Of a stretch of DNA of 64,000 bases, positions 34,399-42,077 are shown piece by piece. Each line of letters starts with the position of its first letter. Position 1 is the first letter of the stretch. Below the pieces are notes generated by a model. That model was given only the letters and a program-made list of their open reading frames with translations, ran no database searches and was not told the DNA's origin. The DNA lies in NCBI RefSeq assembly GCF_002803845.1, contig NZ_CP024985.1:8071501-8135500 (forward strand), written 5' to 3'. The position numbers and the translations under genes were made by a program. This stretch comes from Streptomyces lavendulae subsp. lavendulae (lineage in GTDB: Bacteria; Actinomycetota; Actinomycetes; Streptomycetales; Streptomycetaceae).

Positions 34399-34983
34399 AT
34401 GCCCAGACCGCGAGAGTTCGAGCCCGACGCCGTTCTGAACGTGGCCATGCTGCGCTTCTGGGAGCGCGGGTACCGGGCGGTGTCGGTGGAGGACCTGGTG
34501 AAGGCGACCGGCGTCAAACCGGGCAGTCTCTACAGTGCCTTCCCCGGCGGCAAGCGCGCACTGTTCCTGAAGTCGCTGGAGCGCTACTCGCGGCTGGTCG
34601 TCCCCGAGAAGCTGGGTGAGCTGGAGGCTTCGGACGCCTCACTGGCCGAGGTCCGCGGCTACTTCGACGGTCTGGTGCGCGACCTGCTCAGCCCCGAGGG
34701 CCGACAGGGCTGCCTGCTCGTCAACACGGCGATCGAGAACGCCGCCGAGGACGACGAGGCCGCGGCCGTCGTCCGGGGCCACCTGGCCCGGCTGGAGCGA
34801 TGCATGACCCACGCGCTGGAGAACGCGGTCCGCAGGGGGCAGGTGCGCGCCTCGCTGGACTGCGCCGGCAGCGCCAAGCTGCTGGTCGCCACGTGTCAGG
34901 GACTCATGGTCGTCGGGAAGGCGAACCCGGACGGGGTGCTCCTGCGGGCGATCGTCGACAACGCCTTCGCCGCTCTCGCCTGA
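34399..34983 (+). CDS. TetR-family repressor
   Basis: 194 residues. MPRPREFEPDAVLNVAMLRF begins helix 1; the helix-turn-helix reads SVEDLVKATGVKPGSLYSAF (about 29-48), typical of the AcrR/YcdC branch that controls redox enzymes. C-terminal ligand domain with a Cys at LLVNTAIENAAE-C-like positions (GCLLVNTAI) that might be redox-active in this branch. It likely represses itself and the NAD(P)H quinone oxidoreductase gene directly downstream, since both starts share an operator-like sequence. A strong terminator follows. Confidence 0.88.
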   Translation: MPRPREFEPDAVLNVAMLRFWERGYRAVSVEDLVKATGVKPGSLYSAFPGGKRALFLKSLERYSRLVVPEKLGELEASDASLAEVRGYFDGLVRDLLSPEGRQGCLLVNTAIENAAEDDEAAAVVRGHLARLERCMTHALENAVRRGQVRASLDCAGSAKLLVATCQGLMVVGKANPDGVLLRAIVDNAFAALA

Positions 34984-34997
34984 CGGCGGGGGCGCAC

Positions 34998-35026
34998 GGG
35001 CCACCGTTCGCGGTGGCCCTTTTCTT
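34998..35026 (+). terminator. Intrinsic terminator with UUCG loop
   Basis: GGGCCACCG-TTCG-CGGTGGCCC followed by TTTTCTT. A nine-pair stem, stable UUCG tetraloop and U tract make this a textbook Rho-independent terminator after the TetR gene, separating it from the oxidoreductase gene, which then needs its own promoter. Confidence 0.9.
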
Positions 35027-35037
35027 CGCACCGATAG

Positions 35038-35053
35038 TTGAATGACTGCTCAA
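35038..35053. promoter_or_regulatory. Candidate TetR operator, site 2
   Basis: TTGAATGACTGCTCAA, with outer arms TTGA/TCAA, 16 bases before the oxidoreductase ATG. Resembles the site upstream of the TetR gene. Confidence 0.55.
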
Positions 35054-35068
35054 GAATGGAGTCGTTAC

Positions 35069-36049
35069 ATGAAGGCCATCGTCATCTCCGCCCACGGCGG
35101 ACCCGAGGTTCTCACCCTCACCGAACTGCCCGATCCCGTACCCGCCGAGGGCGAAGTGCTGATCCGCGTCGAGGCGTTCGGCCTCAACCACGCCGAGGCG
35201 TACATGCGCAGCGGCGCCTGGGGGAAGGTCGCCGCCGTCCCCGGGATCGAGTGCGCCGGCGTGGTGGAGGCCGACCCGTCCGGTGAACTCGCCGCCGGGA
35301 CAAGGGTGGTGGCGATCCTCGGCGGCATGGGGCGGACCCGCAACGGAAGCTACGCGGAGCTGGTGACCGTACCGGCGGCCAACGTGGTGGCCGTCCGCTC
35401 GACGCTGGACTGGGCCGGTCTGGCGGCGGTTCCCGAGGTGTACGCGACGGCGTGGAGCGGCCTGTTCGGCAACCTGGACCTGCGGCCGGGCGAAACCGTC
35501 CTGGTGAGGGGAGCGACCTCCTCGCTCGGCCAGGCCGCCGTCAACCTGGCGGTCGACCACGGGGCGACCGTCCTCGCCACGACCCGGAACCCGCGCCGAA
35601 CGCCCCTGCTGAAAGAGCTCGGAGCCACGGACGTGCTCATCGACGACGGCGCCCTCGCCGCCCAGGTCGCCCAGCGGGAAATCGGCGTCGACGCGGTCTT
35701 CGACGTCGTCGGCAACAGCGTCCTGCGCGACTCACTGGCCCTGGTGCGGCCGCGCGGCCGGGTGTGCCAGGTGGGCTTCCTCGGCGGATTCGAGCCGGTA
35801 CGGGACTTCGACCCGATCGCCGATCTCCCCAGCGGCGTCCGGCTCGGCTTCTTCGGCAGCGCCTTCGTCCTGGGCACCCCCGCGTTCCCGCTCACCGATG
35901 TGCCGTTGGACGAGATCTACGCCAAGGTCGAGGCCGGGGTCCTGCGGGCCCGCCCCACCCGGGTCTTCCGGTTCGACGAGATCGTCGAGGCCCATCGGAC
36001 CATGGAGTCCGGAGAGGCCCTCGGAAAGATGGTCGTCACCCTCGGCTGA
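35069..36049 (+). CDS. Zinc-independent alcohol dehydrogenase / quinone oxidoreductase (MDR family)
   Basis: 326 residues. MKAIVISAHGGPEVLTLTEL is the GroES-like N terminus; the Rossmann part has VLVRGATSSLGQAAVNLAVD and VDAVFDVVGNSVLRDSLALV. No structural-zinc cysteine cluster is present, which points to NADPH:quinone oxidoreductase-like enzymes rather than zinc alcohol dehydrogenases. Start ATG 35069 has GGAG eight bases upstream; an earlier ATG at 35042 falls inside the probable operator. It is likely derepressed by the TetR ligand, often a quinone or aldehyde. Confidence 0.88.
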   Translation: MKAIVISAHGGPEVLTLTELPDPVPAEGEVLIRVEAFGLNHAEAYMRSGAWGKVAAVPGIECAGVVEADPSGELAAGTRVVAILGGMGRTRNGSYAELVTVPAANVVAVRSTLDWAGLAAVPEVYATAWSGLFGNLDLRPGETVLVRGATSSLGQAAVNLAVDHGATVLATTRNPRRTPLLKELGATDVLIDDGALAAQVAQREIGVDAVFDVVGNSVLRDSLALVRPRGRVCQVGFLGGFEPVRDFDPIADLPSGVRLGFFGSAFVLGTPAFPLTDVPLDEIYAKVEAGVLRARPTRVFRFDEIVEAHRTMESGEALGKMVVTLG

Positions 36050-36077
36050 AGGGCCTTGGCCGGGGAGAGGTGAGTGC

Positions 36078-36791
36078 TCATGCGGAGATCCCCTCGGCCG
36101 GGGTGGGGCGCACGGGCGGCTCGGCCAGGACCCTGCGCATGTCGCGAACGGCGTGCCAGGTGCCCCGCCAGGTCCCGGTGACCTTCGACTTCCCGGCGCG
36201 CGGCAGGTAGGGGATGTCCGTCTCGGTCACCCGCCAGCCCGCGTCGGCGGCCCGTACGACCATCTGGAGCGGGTATCCGCTGCGGCGGTCGGTCAGGCCC
36301 AGAGCGAGCAATGCCTCGCGGCGCGCGACCCGCATCGGCCCGAGGTCGTGCAGCCGAAGCCCGGTGCGGCGGCGCAGCATCCGTGAGAGTGCGAGGTTCC
36401 CGGCCCGGGCGTGCGCGGGCCAGGCGCCGTGTCCTTGCGGGCGGCGTCGGCCGAGCAGGAGGTCGGTCTCGCCGGACGCGATCCGCTCGGCCATGGGCGC
36501 GAGCAGGCCGGGGTCCATGGAGGCGTCGCAGTCGCAGAAGCAGACCAGTTCGGCCCGTGCGGCGAGCAGCCCGGCGTGGCAGGCGGCGCCGAAGCCGCGC
36601 CGGGTCTCGTGCACGACGGTGGCGCCGAGGGAGCGGGCGATGTCGGCCGAGCCGTCGGTGGAGCCGTTGTCGACGACGATGGCCCGCCATCCGGCGGGCA
36701 CCCGGGCCAGCACCCAGGGGAGGGCTTCCGCCTCGTCGAGGCACGGCAGTACGAGGTCCGCGAGGGGCGGACGGGAAACAGAAGGAGTCAC
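36078..36791 (-). CDS. GT2 glycosyltransferase (dolichyl-phosphate mannose synthase-like)
   Basis: 237 residues. LVLPCLDEAEALPWVLARVP, AIVVDNGSTDGSADIARSLG and FCDCDASMDPGLLAPM give the GT-A donor site with its acidic DxD-like motif. RRRTGLRLHDLGPMRVARR fits the acceptor side of polyprenyl-phosphate glycosyltransferases. GTG start. It reads in the same direction as the epimerase gene upstream (90-base gap), and both probably serve one sugar pathway. Confidence 0.85.
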   Translation of the reverse strand: MTPSVSRPPLADLVLPCLDEAEALPWVLARVPAGWRAIVVDNGSTDGSADIARSLGATVVHETRRGFGAACHAGLLAARAELVCFCDCDASMDPGLLAPMAERIASGETDLLLGRRRPQGHGAWPAHARAGNLALSRMLRRRTGLRLHDLGPMRVARREALLALGLTDRRSGYPLQMVVRAADAGWRVTETDIPYLPRAGKSKVTGTWRGTWHAVRDMRRVLAEPPVRPTPAEGISA

Positions 36792-36881
36792 CCTCCACAG
36801 GGTAGGAACCGCAGGGGCCGCAAGGGCGGCCGAAGACCTTACGAAACGCGGACACCACGTCGTACGGCGGCGGTCCCGGGC

Positions 36882-37946
36882 TCAGCCGATCGCGGCCGCC
36901 GACTCGCGCTGGCCCGCCCGCGCGAACTCGGTCATCCCCTCGGCGAAGCCGACCACCGGACGCCAGCCCAGCTCCTCGCGCAGCCGGGCGGAGTCGGCGG
37001 TGATGTGCCGTACGTCGCCCAGGCGGAACTCGCCCGTCACCACCGGGGCGGGTCCGCCGTGCGCCGAGGCCAGTTCCGCTGCCATCTCACCGACCGTGTG
37101 CGGCTCCCCGCTGCCGGTGTTGTACGCGACCAGCGCGCCCGCCTGCCCGGCGGCGACCGCTTCGAGCGCCACCGCGTTGGCCGCCGCCACGTCCGCCACA
37201 TGGACGAAGTCCCTCCGCTGGGCCCCGTCCTCGTAGACCCGGGGGGCCTCGCCCCGGGCGAGCGCGGAACGGAAGAAGGAGGCCACCCCGGCGTACGGGG
37301 TGTCGCGCGGCATGCCCGGCCCGTACACGTTGTGGTAGCGCAGCGACACCGCACGGCCCTCCACGCACCGGGCCCAGCTCGCCGCCAGGTGCTCCTGGGC
37401 CAGCTTCGTCGTCGCGTACACGTTGCGGGGGTCCGTCGGCGCGTCCTCGCCGACCAGACCCGGGACGAGCTCGGCTCCGCAGTCGGGGCAGAGGGGTTCG
37501 AACCGGCCCGCCGTCAGGTCCTCGGTCCGACGCGGCCCGGGGCGAACCGTTCCGTGCCGCCCGCAGGTGTACCGGCCCTCCCCGTAGACCACCATCGACC
37601 CGGCGAGTACGAGCGCCCCGACCCCGGCGGCCGCCATCTCCGCCAGCAGCACCGCCGTCCCGAGGTCGTTGCAGCCCACGTAGTCGGGGGCGTCCACGAA
37701 GTCCTTCCCGAGCCCGACCATGGCCGCCTGGTGGCACACCGCGTCCACTCCGCGCAGCGCGGCCCGGACCGCACCGGCGTCCCGTACGTCGGCGCGGACG
37801 AACTCGGCGTCGGGCAGGGGCGGTGTGCCGGGGTGGGCGGCGGGCAGCAGGGCGTCGAGGACGACGGGGTCGTGCCCCCGGTCCCGCAGGGCGGTGACGA
37901 TGTGGGAGCCGATGAACCCGGCCCCTCCGGTGACGAGTACGCGCAT
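36882..37946 (-). CDS. NAD-dependent sugar epimerase/dehydratase
   Basis: 354 residues. MRVLVTGGAGFIGSHIVTAL is the extended-SDR NAD site, and NVYATTKLAQEH holds the catalytic YxxxK. An insertion with CGRHG and CPDCG (about residues 133-160) forms a likely four-Cys zinc site, a feature of one actinobacterial branch. It interconverts nucleotide sugars, perhaps for the adjacent GT2 enzyme. ATG 37946 is fixed by the Rossmann start; an ATG about 33 codons further upstream lies in filler sequence. Confidence 0.88.
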   Translation of the reverse strand: MRVLVTGGAGFIGSHIVTALRDRGHDPVVLDALLPAAHPGTPPLPDAEFVRADVRDAGAVRAALRGVDAVCHQAAMVGLGKDFVDAPDYVGCNDLGTAVLLAEMAAAGVGALVLAGSMVVYGEGRYTCGRHGTVRPGPRRTEDLTAGRFEPLCPDCGAELVPGLVGEDAPTDPRNVYATTKLAQEHLAASWARCVEGRAVSLRYHNVYGPGMPRDTPYAGVASFFRSALARGEAPRVYEDGAQRRDFVHVADVAAANAVALEAVAAGQAGALVAYNTGSGEPHTVGEMAAELASAHGGPAPVVTGEFRLGDVRHITADSARLREELGWRPVVGFAEGMTEFARAGQRESAAAIG

Positions 37947-38122
37947 GCTTCCGACGCTACGCAGTGCGCGGCCCCCGGGGGGTGTCCCACGCGTGCGCGT
38001 AAGACTTCCGTCATGCGTTGACGCGGGCACCAGGGTGCCGCGCACACCGTGGGTGAGGGCCGTCCGGGGGAATCACCGGTCCCGGACGCGCCACGGCCAC
38101 CGGGCGCGGCGAGACATGGGAG

Positions 38123-38785
38123 ATGACCGCTCACGAATACCTGGCCTGGAACACCGGTTCCTACGCTCGTGCGATCCACACCCCGGAGCGCGCCCCGTCC
38201 CTGTCCCTGTGCGACGCGGAGGGCTGGTCCCTGACCCTGGACGTGGACAGGTGGTGCGCCCGGGCGGACGACGCCGACCGGACGGTGTTGCGGCGGTGCA
38301 CCGGCCGGGTACTGGACGTCGGGTGCGGCGCCGGCCGCATGGTCGAGGCCCTCGCCGGGCACGGCCACCACGTCCTCGGTATCGACGTCTGCCCCGCCGC
38401 CGTGATCACGACGGCGTGCCGGGGCGGCTCGGCGGTGAGCAGATCGGTCTTCGACCCGCTCCCCGACGAGGGCCGGTGGGGAACGGCACTGCTGATCGAC
38501 GGCAACATCGGGATCGGCGGCGAGCCCCGGCTGCTGCTGCACCGGATCCGGGAGCTGGTGGCTCCGGAGGGTCTCCTCCTGGTGGAGACCGCCGCCCGTG
38601 AGGTGGACGAGCGCCGCCGCGTCCGGATCCACTCCGGCCACCGCCCGGTCAGCGCCGTCTTCCCGTGGGCCGTGGTCGGAGCCGCGGCCCTCGGCCGCCA
38701 CGCCGAGGCGTCGGGATGGACCGAGACCGAGCGGTGGAGCGGCGCCCGAGGACGTCACTTCGTGGCGCTGCGGGCCCGCCGGTGA
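38123..38785 (+). CDS. SAM-dependent methyltransferase
   Basis: 220 residues. Class I Rossmann methyltransferase with motif I VLDVGCGAGRMVEALAGHG (about 63-81), IDVCPAAVITTACRGG after it and LLLVETAAREVDE as motif III. The substrate is unknown; neighbours suggest a sugar, lipid or cell-envelope compound. The start MTAHEYLAWNTGSYARA is preceded by GGGAG. Its 3' end overlaps the converging membrane-protein gene by about 30 bases. Confidence 0.85.
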   Translation: MTAHEYLAWNTGSYARAIHTPERAPSLSLCDAEGWSLTLDVDRWCARADDADRTVLRRCTGRVLDVGCGAGRMVEALAGHGHHVLGIDVCPAAVITTACRGGSAVSRSVFDPLPDEGRWGTALLIDGNIGIGGEPRLLLHRIRELVAPEGLLLVETAAREVDERRRVRIHSGHRPVSAVFPWAVVGAAALGRHAEASGWTETERWSGARGRHFVALRARR

Positions 38786-39252
38786 CCCCGGTGCAGGCGC
38801 CGGGTCCGTACGACCAGGACCACGGCCGAGGCCGCGAACAGCGCCGCGGTGATCAGTAGCCAGCGTCCGAGGAACCCGTCCGCGGGGAGGGCGGTCGCGG
38901 CCGTGTAGTGCTCGACCCGGCGAAGGACCAGCGGCCACCACACCAGCAGCAGGACACCGGAGACGAACGCGGGCACCCGGACGTAGTTCACGCTCACCCG
39001 CGGGGCGGTCCGGCCGGCGCCCGCCCCCCGCGTGAACAGCGCCTGCGCCGCCCGGTCGGTCACCGAGTACAGGGGCAGCAGGACCAGGTCGTGGAGGAGC
39101 GCCGCCCCGACGAACCAGACGGCCACCCCGAGGGTGTCCCCCTCGAACAGGCGCAGACCGGCGTAGGCGGCGAGGGCGAAGGAGACCAGGACGAGCAGCA
39201 GGTGCAGTGGGGAGGCGCCGTAACGGCGCCGGAAAGCGGTCGGTGCGCTCAT
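38755..39252 (-). CDS. Small membrane protein paired with oxidoreductase copy 2
   Basis: 165 residues, four hydrophobic segments: LHLLLVLVSFALAAYAGLRL, LGVAVWFVGAALLHDLVLLP, VRVPAFVSGVLLLVWWPLVL and RWLLITAALFAASAVVLVVR. The second matches the VWxGAxxHD core of the protein at 33926-34330. Its ATG overlaps the stop of the Mo oxidoreductase gene upstream (ATGA). Likely subunit or partner of that enzyme. Confidence 0.8.
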   Translation of the reverse strand: MSAPTAFRRRYGASPLHLLLVLVSFALAAYAGLRLFEGDTLGVAVWFVGAALLHDLVLLPLYSVTDRAAQALFTRGAGAGRTAPRVSVNYVRVPAFVSGVLLLVWWPLVLRRVEHYTAATALPADGFLGRWLLITAALFAASAVVLVVRTRRLHRGHRRARSATK

Positions 39253-40676
39253 GCGGGCTCTCCGAACGTCAGCCGGGTGACCCACTTGGTGTTGTGGACC
39301 CCCGGAGCCCCCGCGACGATGACCCGCGCCGGGTAGCCGTGGTCGGCCGAGAGGACCGCCCCGTTGACGCGGACGGCCAGGAGCGAGCGGCCGTCACGGA
39401 CCTGGTTGTCGCCCAGCACGGCCGACCTGAACGAGCCGCCGCGCTGCACCGACTCCACGAGGACCGGCGGCGTGTCCACCCCGAGCCCGACGAGGGCGGC
39501 CAGATCGGTGAGCCGGACCCCGCCCCACCGTTGGTCGGGGGTCGACCAGCCCTCCACGCAGGCGATGGGCAGCGCCGACTCGTGCTGCGCCATGGCCAGC
39601 AGCTGCCCGTACGTCAGGTCGACCTGACGCCCCTGGCCCCGTACGGTCAGCCGCCAGGCGGGGCCGACGTCACTGGGCCGGATGCCGACCGAGGCGGCGG
39701 TCTTGTTGATCTGGAACCCGTTCGGCCCCGAACCGGGGTCCCGGCCGTGCGGGGCCAGCAGCGCGGTCTGTCGCCACCACCCGCCGATGCTCTGCCCCGC
39801 CGTGACCACCAGCAGCGCCAGAGACCCCAGACCCACCATGGCCAGGGCGCCCCGCCGGGAGATGGTGGGCGCCGCGGGGCGGGGCGACACCAGCCCGACG
39901 GCCTCCTCGCTGCCCGCGGGCGGCTCCCCGGGACCCGCCCGTACCGCCCTCAGGGCCCTGGGCAGCCGGAAGGCCACGTGCACGACGAAGGCGCCGATGA
40001 ACACCCAGGCCCCGTAGAAGTGCAGCGTGTAGAAGGAGCCGGGGAAGATGTAGTGCAGCTGGACGTTCAGGATGCCGGTGACGAACTCGAAGCCGGCGCC
40101 GCCGACCAGCAGGAGCAACGACAGCCGCTCCAGGGCGTGGCTGACCGAGCGGACCGGTGGCCACTCGAACAGCTTCGGAATGACCGACCACAGTTTCGCC
40201 AGCAGCACGGGTACGAGGACGATCCCCAGCGTCACGTGGACGCCCTGGGTGAGGCGGTAGAGCCAGTACGGGGACGTCGGCCAGGGGAACAGGTAGAAGC
40301 CGAGCCAGCCCTTGTCCGGCGTCTGGTCGTTGACCGCCGCGAGATCGGGGTCGTACGCCGCGTACGACAGCAGGCCCGTCACGAAGACCACCGTGATCCC
40401 GAACAGCAGGACCAGCCCGAACACCGCGGTCAGCCACGGACCGCGCAGCGGACTCCGCCAGAACTCCGGCCGGGCCGGCCCCGGCGGCGGCGTCCGGCCC
40501 GCGCCGGCGGCCTCCTTCGGGGAGGGTCCGGCCGTCGGCGGGGCAGCAGGCTTCGCCGGTCCCTCGCCCTTCGCCGGTCCCTCGCCCTTCGCCGGTCCCT
40601 CGCCCTTCGCCGGCCCCCCGCCTTTCGGCGGCGGCACGTCGTCCGCCTGTCCCCGTCCGATGCCACTCGTACCCAT
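39249..40676 (-). CDS. Membrane-anchored molybdopterin-dependent oxidoreductase (copy 2)
   Basis: 475 residues. Residues 1-70 are a Pro/Gly/Lys-rich tail with a six-residue repeat (PAKGEG). A four-helix cytochrome-b-like domain follows (80-245) with His in LTQGVHVTLG, VSHALER, YTLHFYG and VVHVAF. The sulfite-oxidase-like domain starts after TISRRGALAM and has C373 in LPIACVEGWSTP as the expected Mo ligand. Same architecture as copy 1 at 32784-33926. GGAGG precedes ATG 40676 at good spacing. Substrate unknown. Confidence 0.88.
   Translation of the reverse strand: MGTSGIGRGQADDVPPPKGGGPAKGEGPAKGEGPAKGEGPAKPAAPPTAGPSPKEAAGAGRTPPPGPARPEFWRSPLRGPWLTAVFGLVLLFGITVVFVTGLLSYAAYDPDLAAVNDQTPDKGWLGFYLFPWPTSPYWLYRLTQGVHVTLGIVLVPVLLAKLWSVIPKLFEWPPVRSVSHALERLSLLLLVGGAGFEFVTGILNVQLHYIFPGSFYTLHFYGAWVFIGAFVVHVAFRLPRALRAVRAGPGEPPAGSEEAVGLVSPRPAAPTISRRGALAMVGLGSLALLVVTAGQSIGGWWRQTALLAPHGRDPGSGPNGFQINKTAASVGIRPSDVGPAWRLTVRGQGRQVDLTYGQLLAMAQHESALPIACVEGWSTPDQRWGGVRLTDLAALVGLGVDTPPVLVESVQRGGSFRSAVLGDNQVRDGRSLLAVRVNGAVLSADHGYPARVIVAGAPGVHNTKWVTRLTFGEPA
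40552..40623 (-). repeat. 18-base tandem repeat inside oxidoreductase copy 2
   Basis: Three identical units TTCGCCGGTCCCTCGCCC and a diverged fourth encode the PAKGEG repeats of the cytoplasmic tail. Copy number could vary between strains without breaking the frame. Confidence 0.85.
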
Positions 40677-40799
40677 CGGGTACCTCCACGGGCCACCCAT
40701 TCGCGCTGTTTCTTCGCATTCCGCCTGCCCGAAGAACATGCCGCACGCGTGCCGCACCTGCTCCGGCGACACGCCAGGCAAGAGGAAGCGGAAGTCGCG

Positions 40800-41333
40800 T
40801 CAGATTCCGTTCGGGGACCCGTAAACGGCAGCCATCGGGGAGGCGCCGGTGGTGACGTAGTCGTGGATCCCGGCGAGGTAGGCATCGCGCCCGACGAATC
40901 CGGCGTGGCCGGTGTCCAGGTCATCGAAGGCCCGGTCGGCGTCCTGGGCCGTGTTCCGCGAGGCGACCCGCAGACGGGTGAACTCCTCACGGGAGAGCCG
41001 GCCGTCACCGTCGAGGTCGGCGACGTCGAAGAGGGACCCCAGGGCGGGACGGCAGGAGCGCTCGAACGCGTCGTGCCCGGCCCAGGTGCGGTACTCCTCG
41101 AACGTCACCCGGCCGTCGTGGTCGGCGTCCATGTCCGCCCAGACCTCCTCGTGAGCGGCGCGCGCGGCACCGACCACGGGGTGGTCGGCCCCGCGCCCCA
41201 TCGCCGCAGCCGCGCGATCCACCCTCGCGAGGTACTCCGCCCGCGTGATGACGCCGTCACCGTCCACGTCCAGCATGGCGAAGATCCGCCGCTTGGCCGC
41301 ATCGGTGATCGTCACGGTGGTTCCCTGAGACAT
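40800..41333 (-). CDS. EF-hand calcium-binding protein (calerythrin-like)
   Basis: 177 residues with four EF-hand positions. Loops DVDGDGVITRAE, DADHDGRVTFEE and DLDGDGRLSREE are canonical 12-residue Ca sites; the fourth (DTGHAGFVGRDA) has lost key acids. The length and spacing match calerythrin/sarcoplasmic-type bacterial EF-hand proteins that buffer or sense Ca2+ in the cytoplasm. ATG 41333. It precedes the oxidoreductase gene on the same strand by about 120 bases. Confidence 0.9.
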   Translation of the reverse strand: MSQGTTVTITDAAKRRIFAMLDVDGDGVITRAEYLARVDRAAAAMGRGADHPVVGAARAAHEEVWADMDADHDGRVTFEEYRTWAGHDAFERSCRPALGSLFDVADLDGDGRLSREEFTRLRVASRNTAQDADRAFDDLDTGHAGFVGRDAYLAGIHDYVTTGASPMAAVYGSPNGI

Positions 41334-41605
41334 CGGTCCTGCTCCCGCCTGTTCGGTCGACGAACCCCCACCGACACCCGCGGCGGCCGTGCCTCGGACC
41401 GCCGCAGGAATGCCGGGGAGGTGACACGGGCAAGATCATCACAGACCGTCAGGGAGCCGCCACCCTCCGCACCGACTGTCCCCCGGACGGCCGAACGTCC
41501 CCGGTGGACCTCCGTGTGCGGGCGACGCCGACGGCGGCTCCGGAACCCGAACGGCGGGGGATACGTCCCACCGGCGGCCGGTGTCGGGGTGCGGGAGGTC
41601 GTGGG

Positions 41606-42010
41606 ATGCGTGTACGGACGGGAGTGGCCGTGGCGGCGCTGCTGCTCATGGCCGGCTGCGGACCGGGCGCCGTGCCCGCCGGTCCGGCGCCGGGGGAGAC
41701 GGCCCCGGCCTCCGCCGGCGCCGGGTGCGGGACCGCCACCGAGGTGACCGTCACGGCGGCGGACAACGGTCATCACGTCTGTCTGGACAGGCGGGGCACG
41801 GTCCGGGTACGCCTGCCGGGAACGCCCGCCGCCCCGGTGACCGTGTCGGGGACGGCGTTGGCCGAAGTGTCCGAGCACCTCTACCGGGGCGTGTCGGCCG
41901 GTACGGCCGTGCTGGCGTCCACGGTCCCGGTGTGTGCGTCGCCCGCCGGGCCGGGCGGGGTCCGCTGCCTCGCGGTGACGGCCTGGCAGGTCACCGTGGT
42001 GGTGCGGTGA
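41606..42010 (+). CDS. Small lipoprotein
   Basis: 134 residues. MRVRTGVAVAALLLMAGC is a lipoprotein signal with C18 as the lipidated residue. The mature part has CGTATEVTVTAADNGHHVCL and further Cys (VCASPAGPGGVRC), possibly disulfide-bonded outside the cell. No domain recognised. GGGAGG lies eight bases before the ATG. A strong bidirectional hairpin follows. Confidence 0.8.
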   Translation: MRVRTGVAVAALLLMAGCGPGAVPAGPAPGETAPASAGAGCGTATEVTVTAADNGHHVCLDRRGTVRVRLPGTPAAPVTVSGTALAEVSEHLYRGVSAGTAVLASTVPVCASPAGPGGVRCLAVTAWQVTVVVR

Positions 42011-42024
42011 CCGCCTCATGGGCG

Positions 42025-42061
42025 GACGGGCCCGGACCGGTGACTGCGGTCCGGGCCCGTC
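42025..42061. terminator. Bidirectional terminator
   Basis: Fourteen-base perfect arms GACGGGCCCGGACC and GGTCCGGGCCCGTC around a nine-base loop, followed by CTTCTT on the plus strand. It lies between the converging lipoprotein and protease genes and can end both transcripts. Confidence 0.85.
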
Positions 42062-42077
42062 CTTCTTCACGTGCGGG

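Noticed and set aside
40552..40623. Possible CRISPR-like repeat
   Set aside because: Units are directly adjacent without spacers and encode an in-frame PAKGEG tract.
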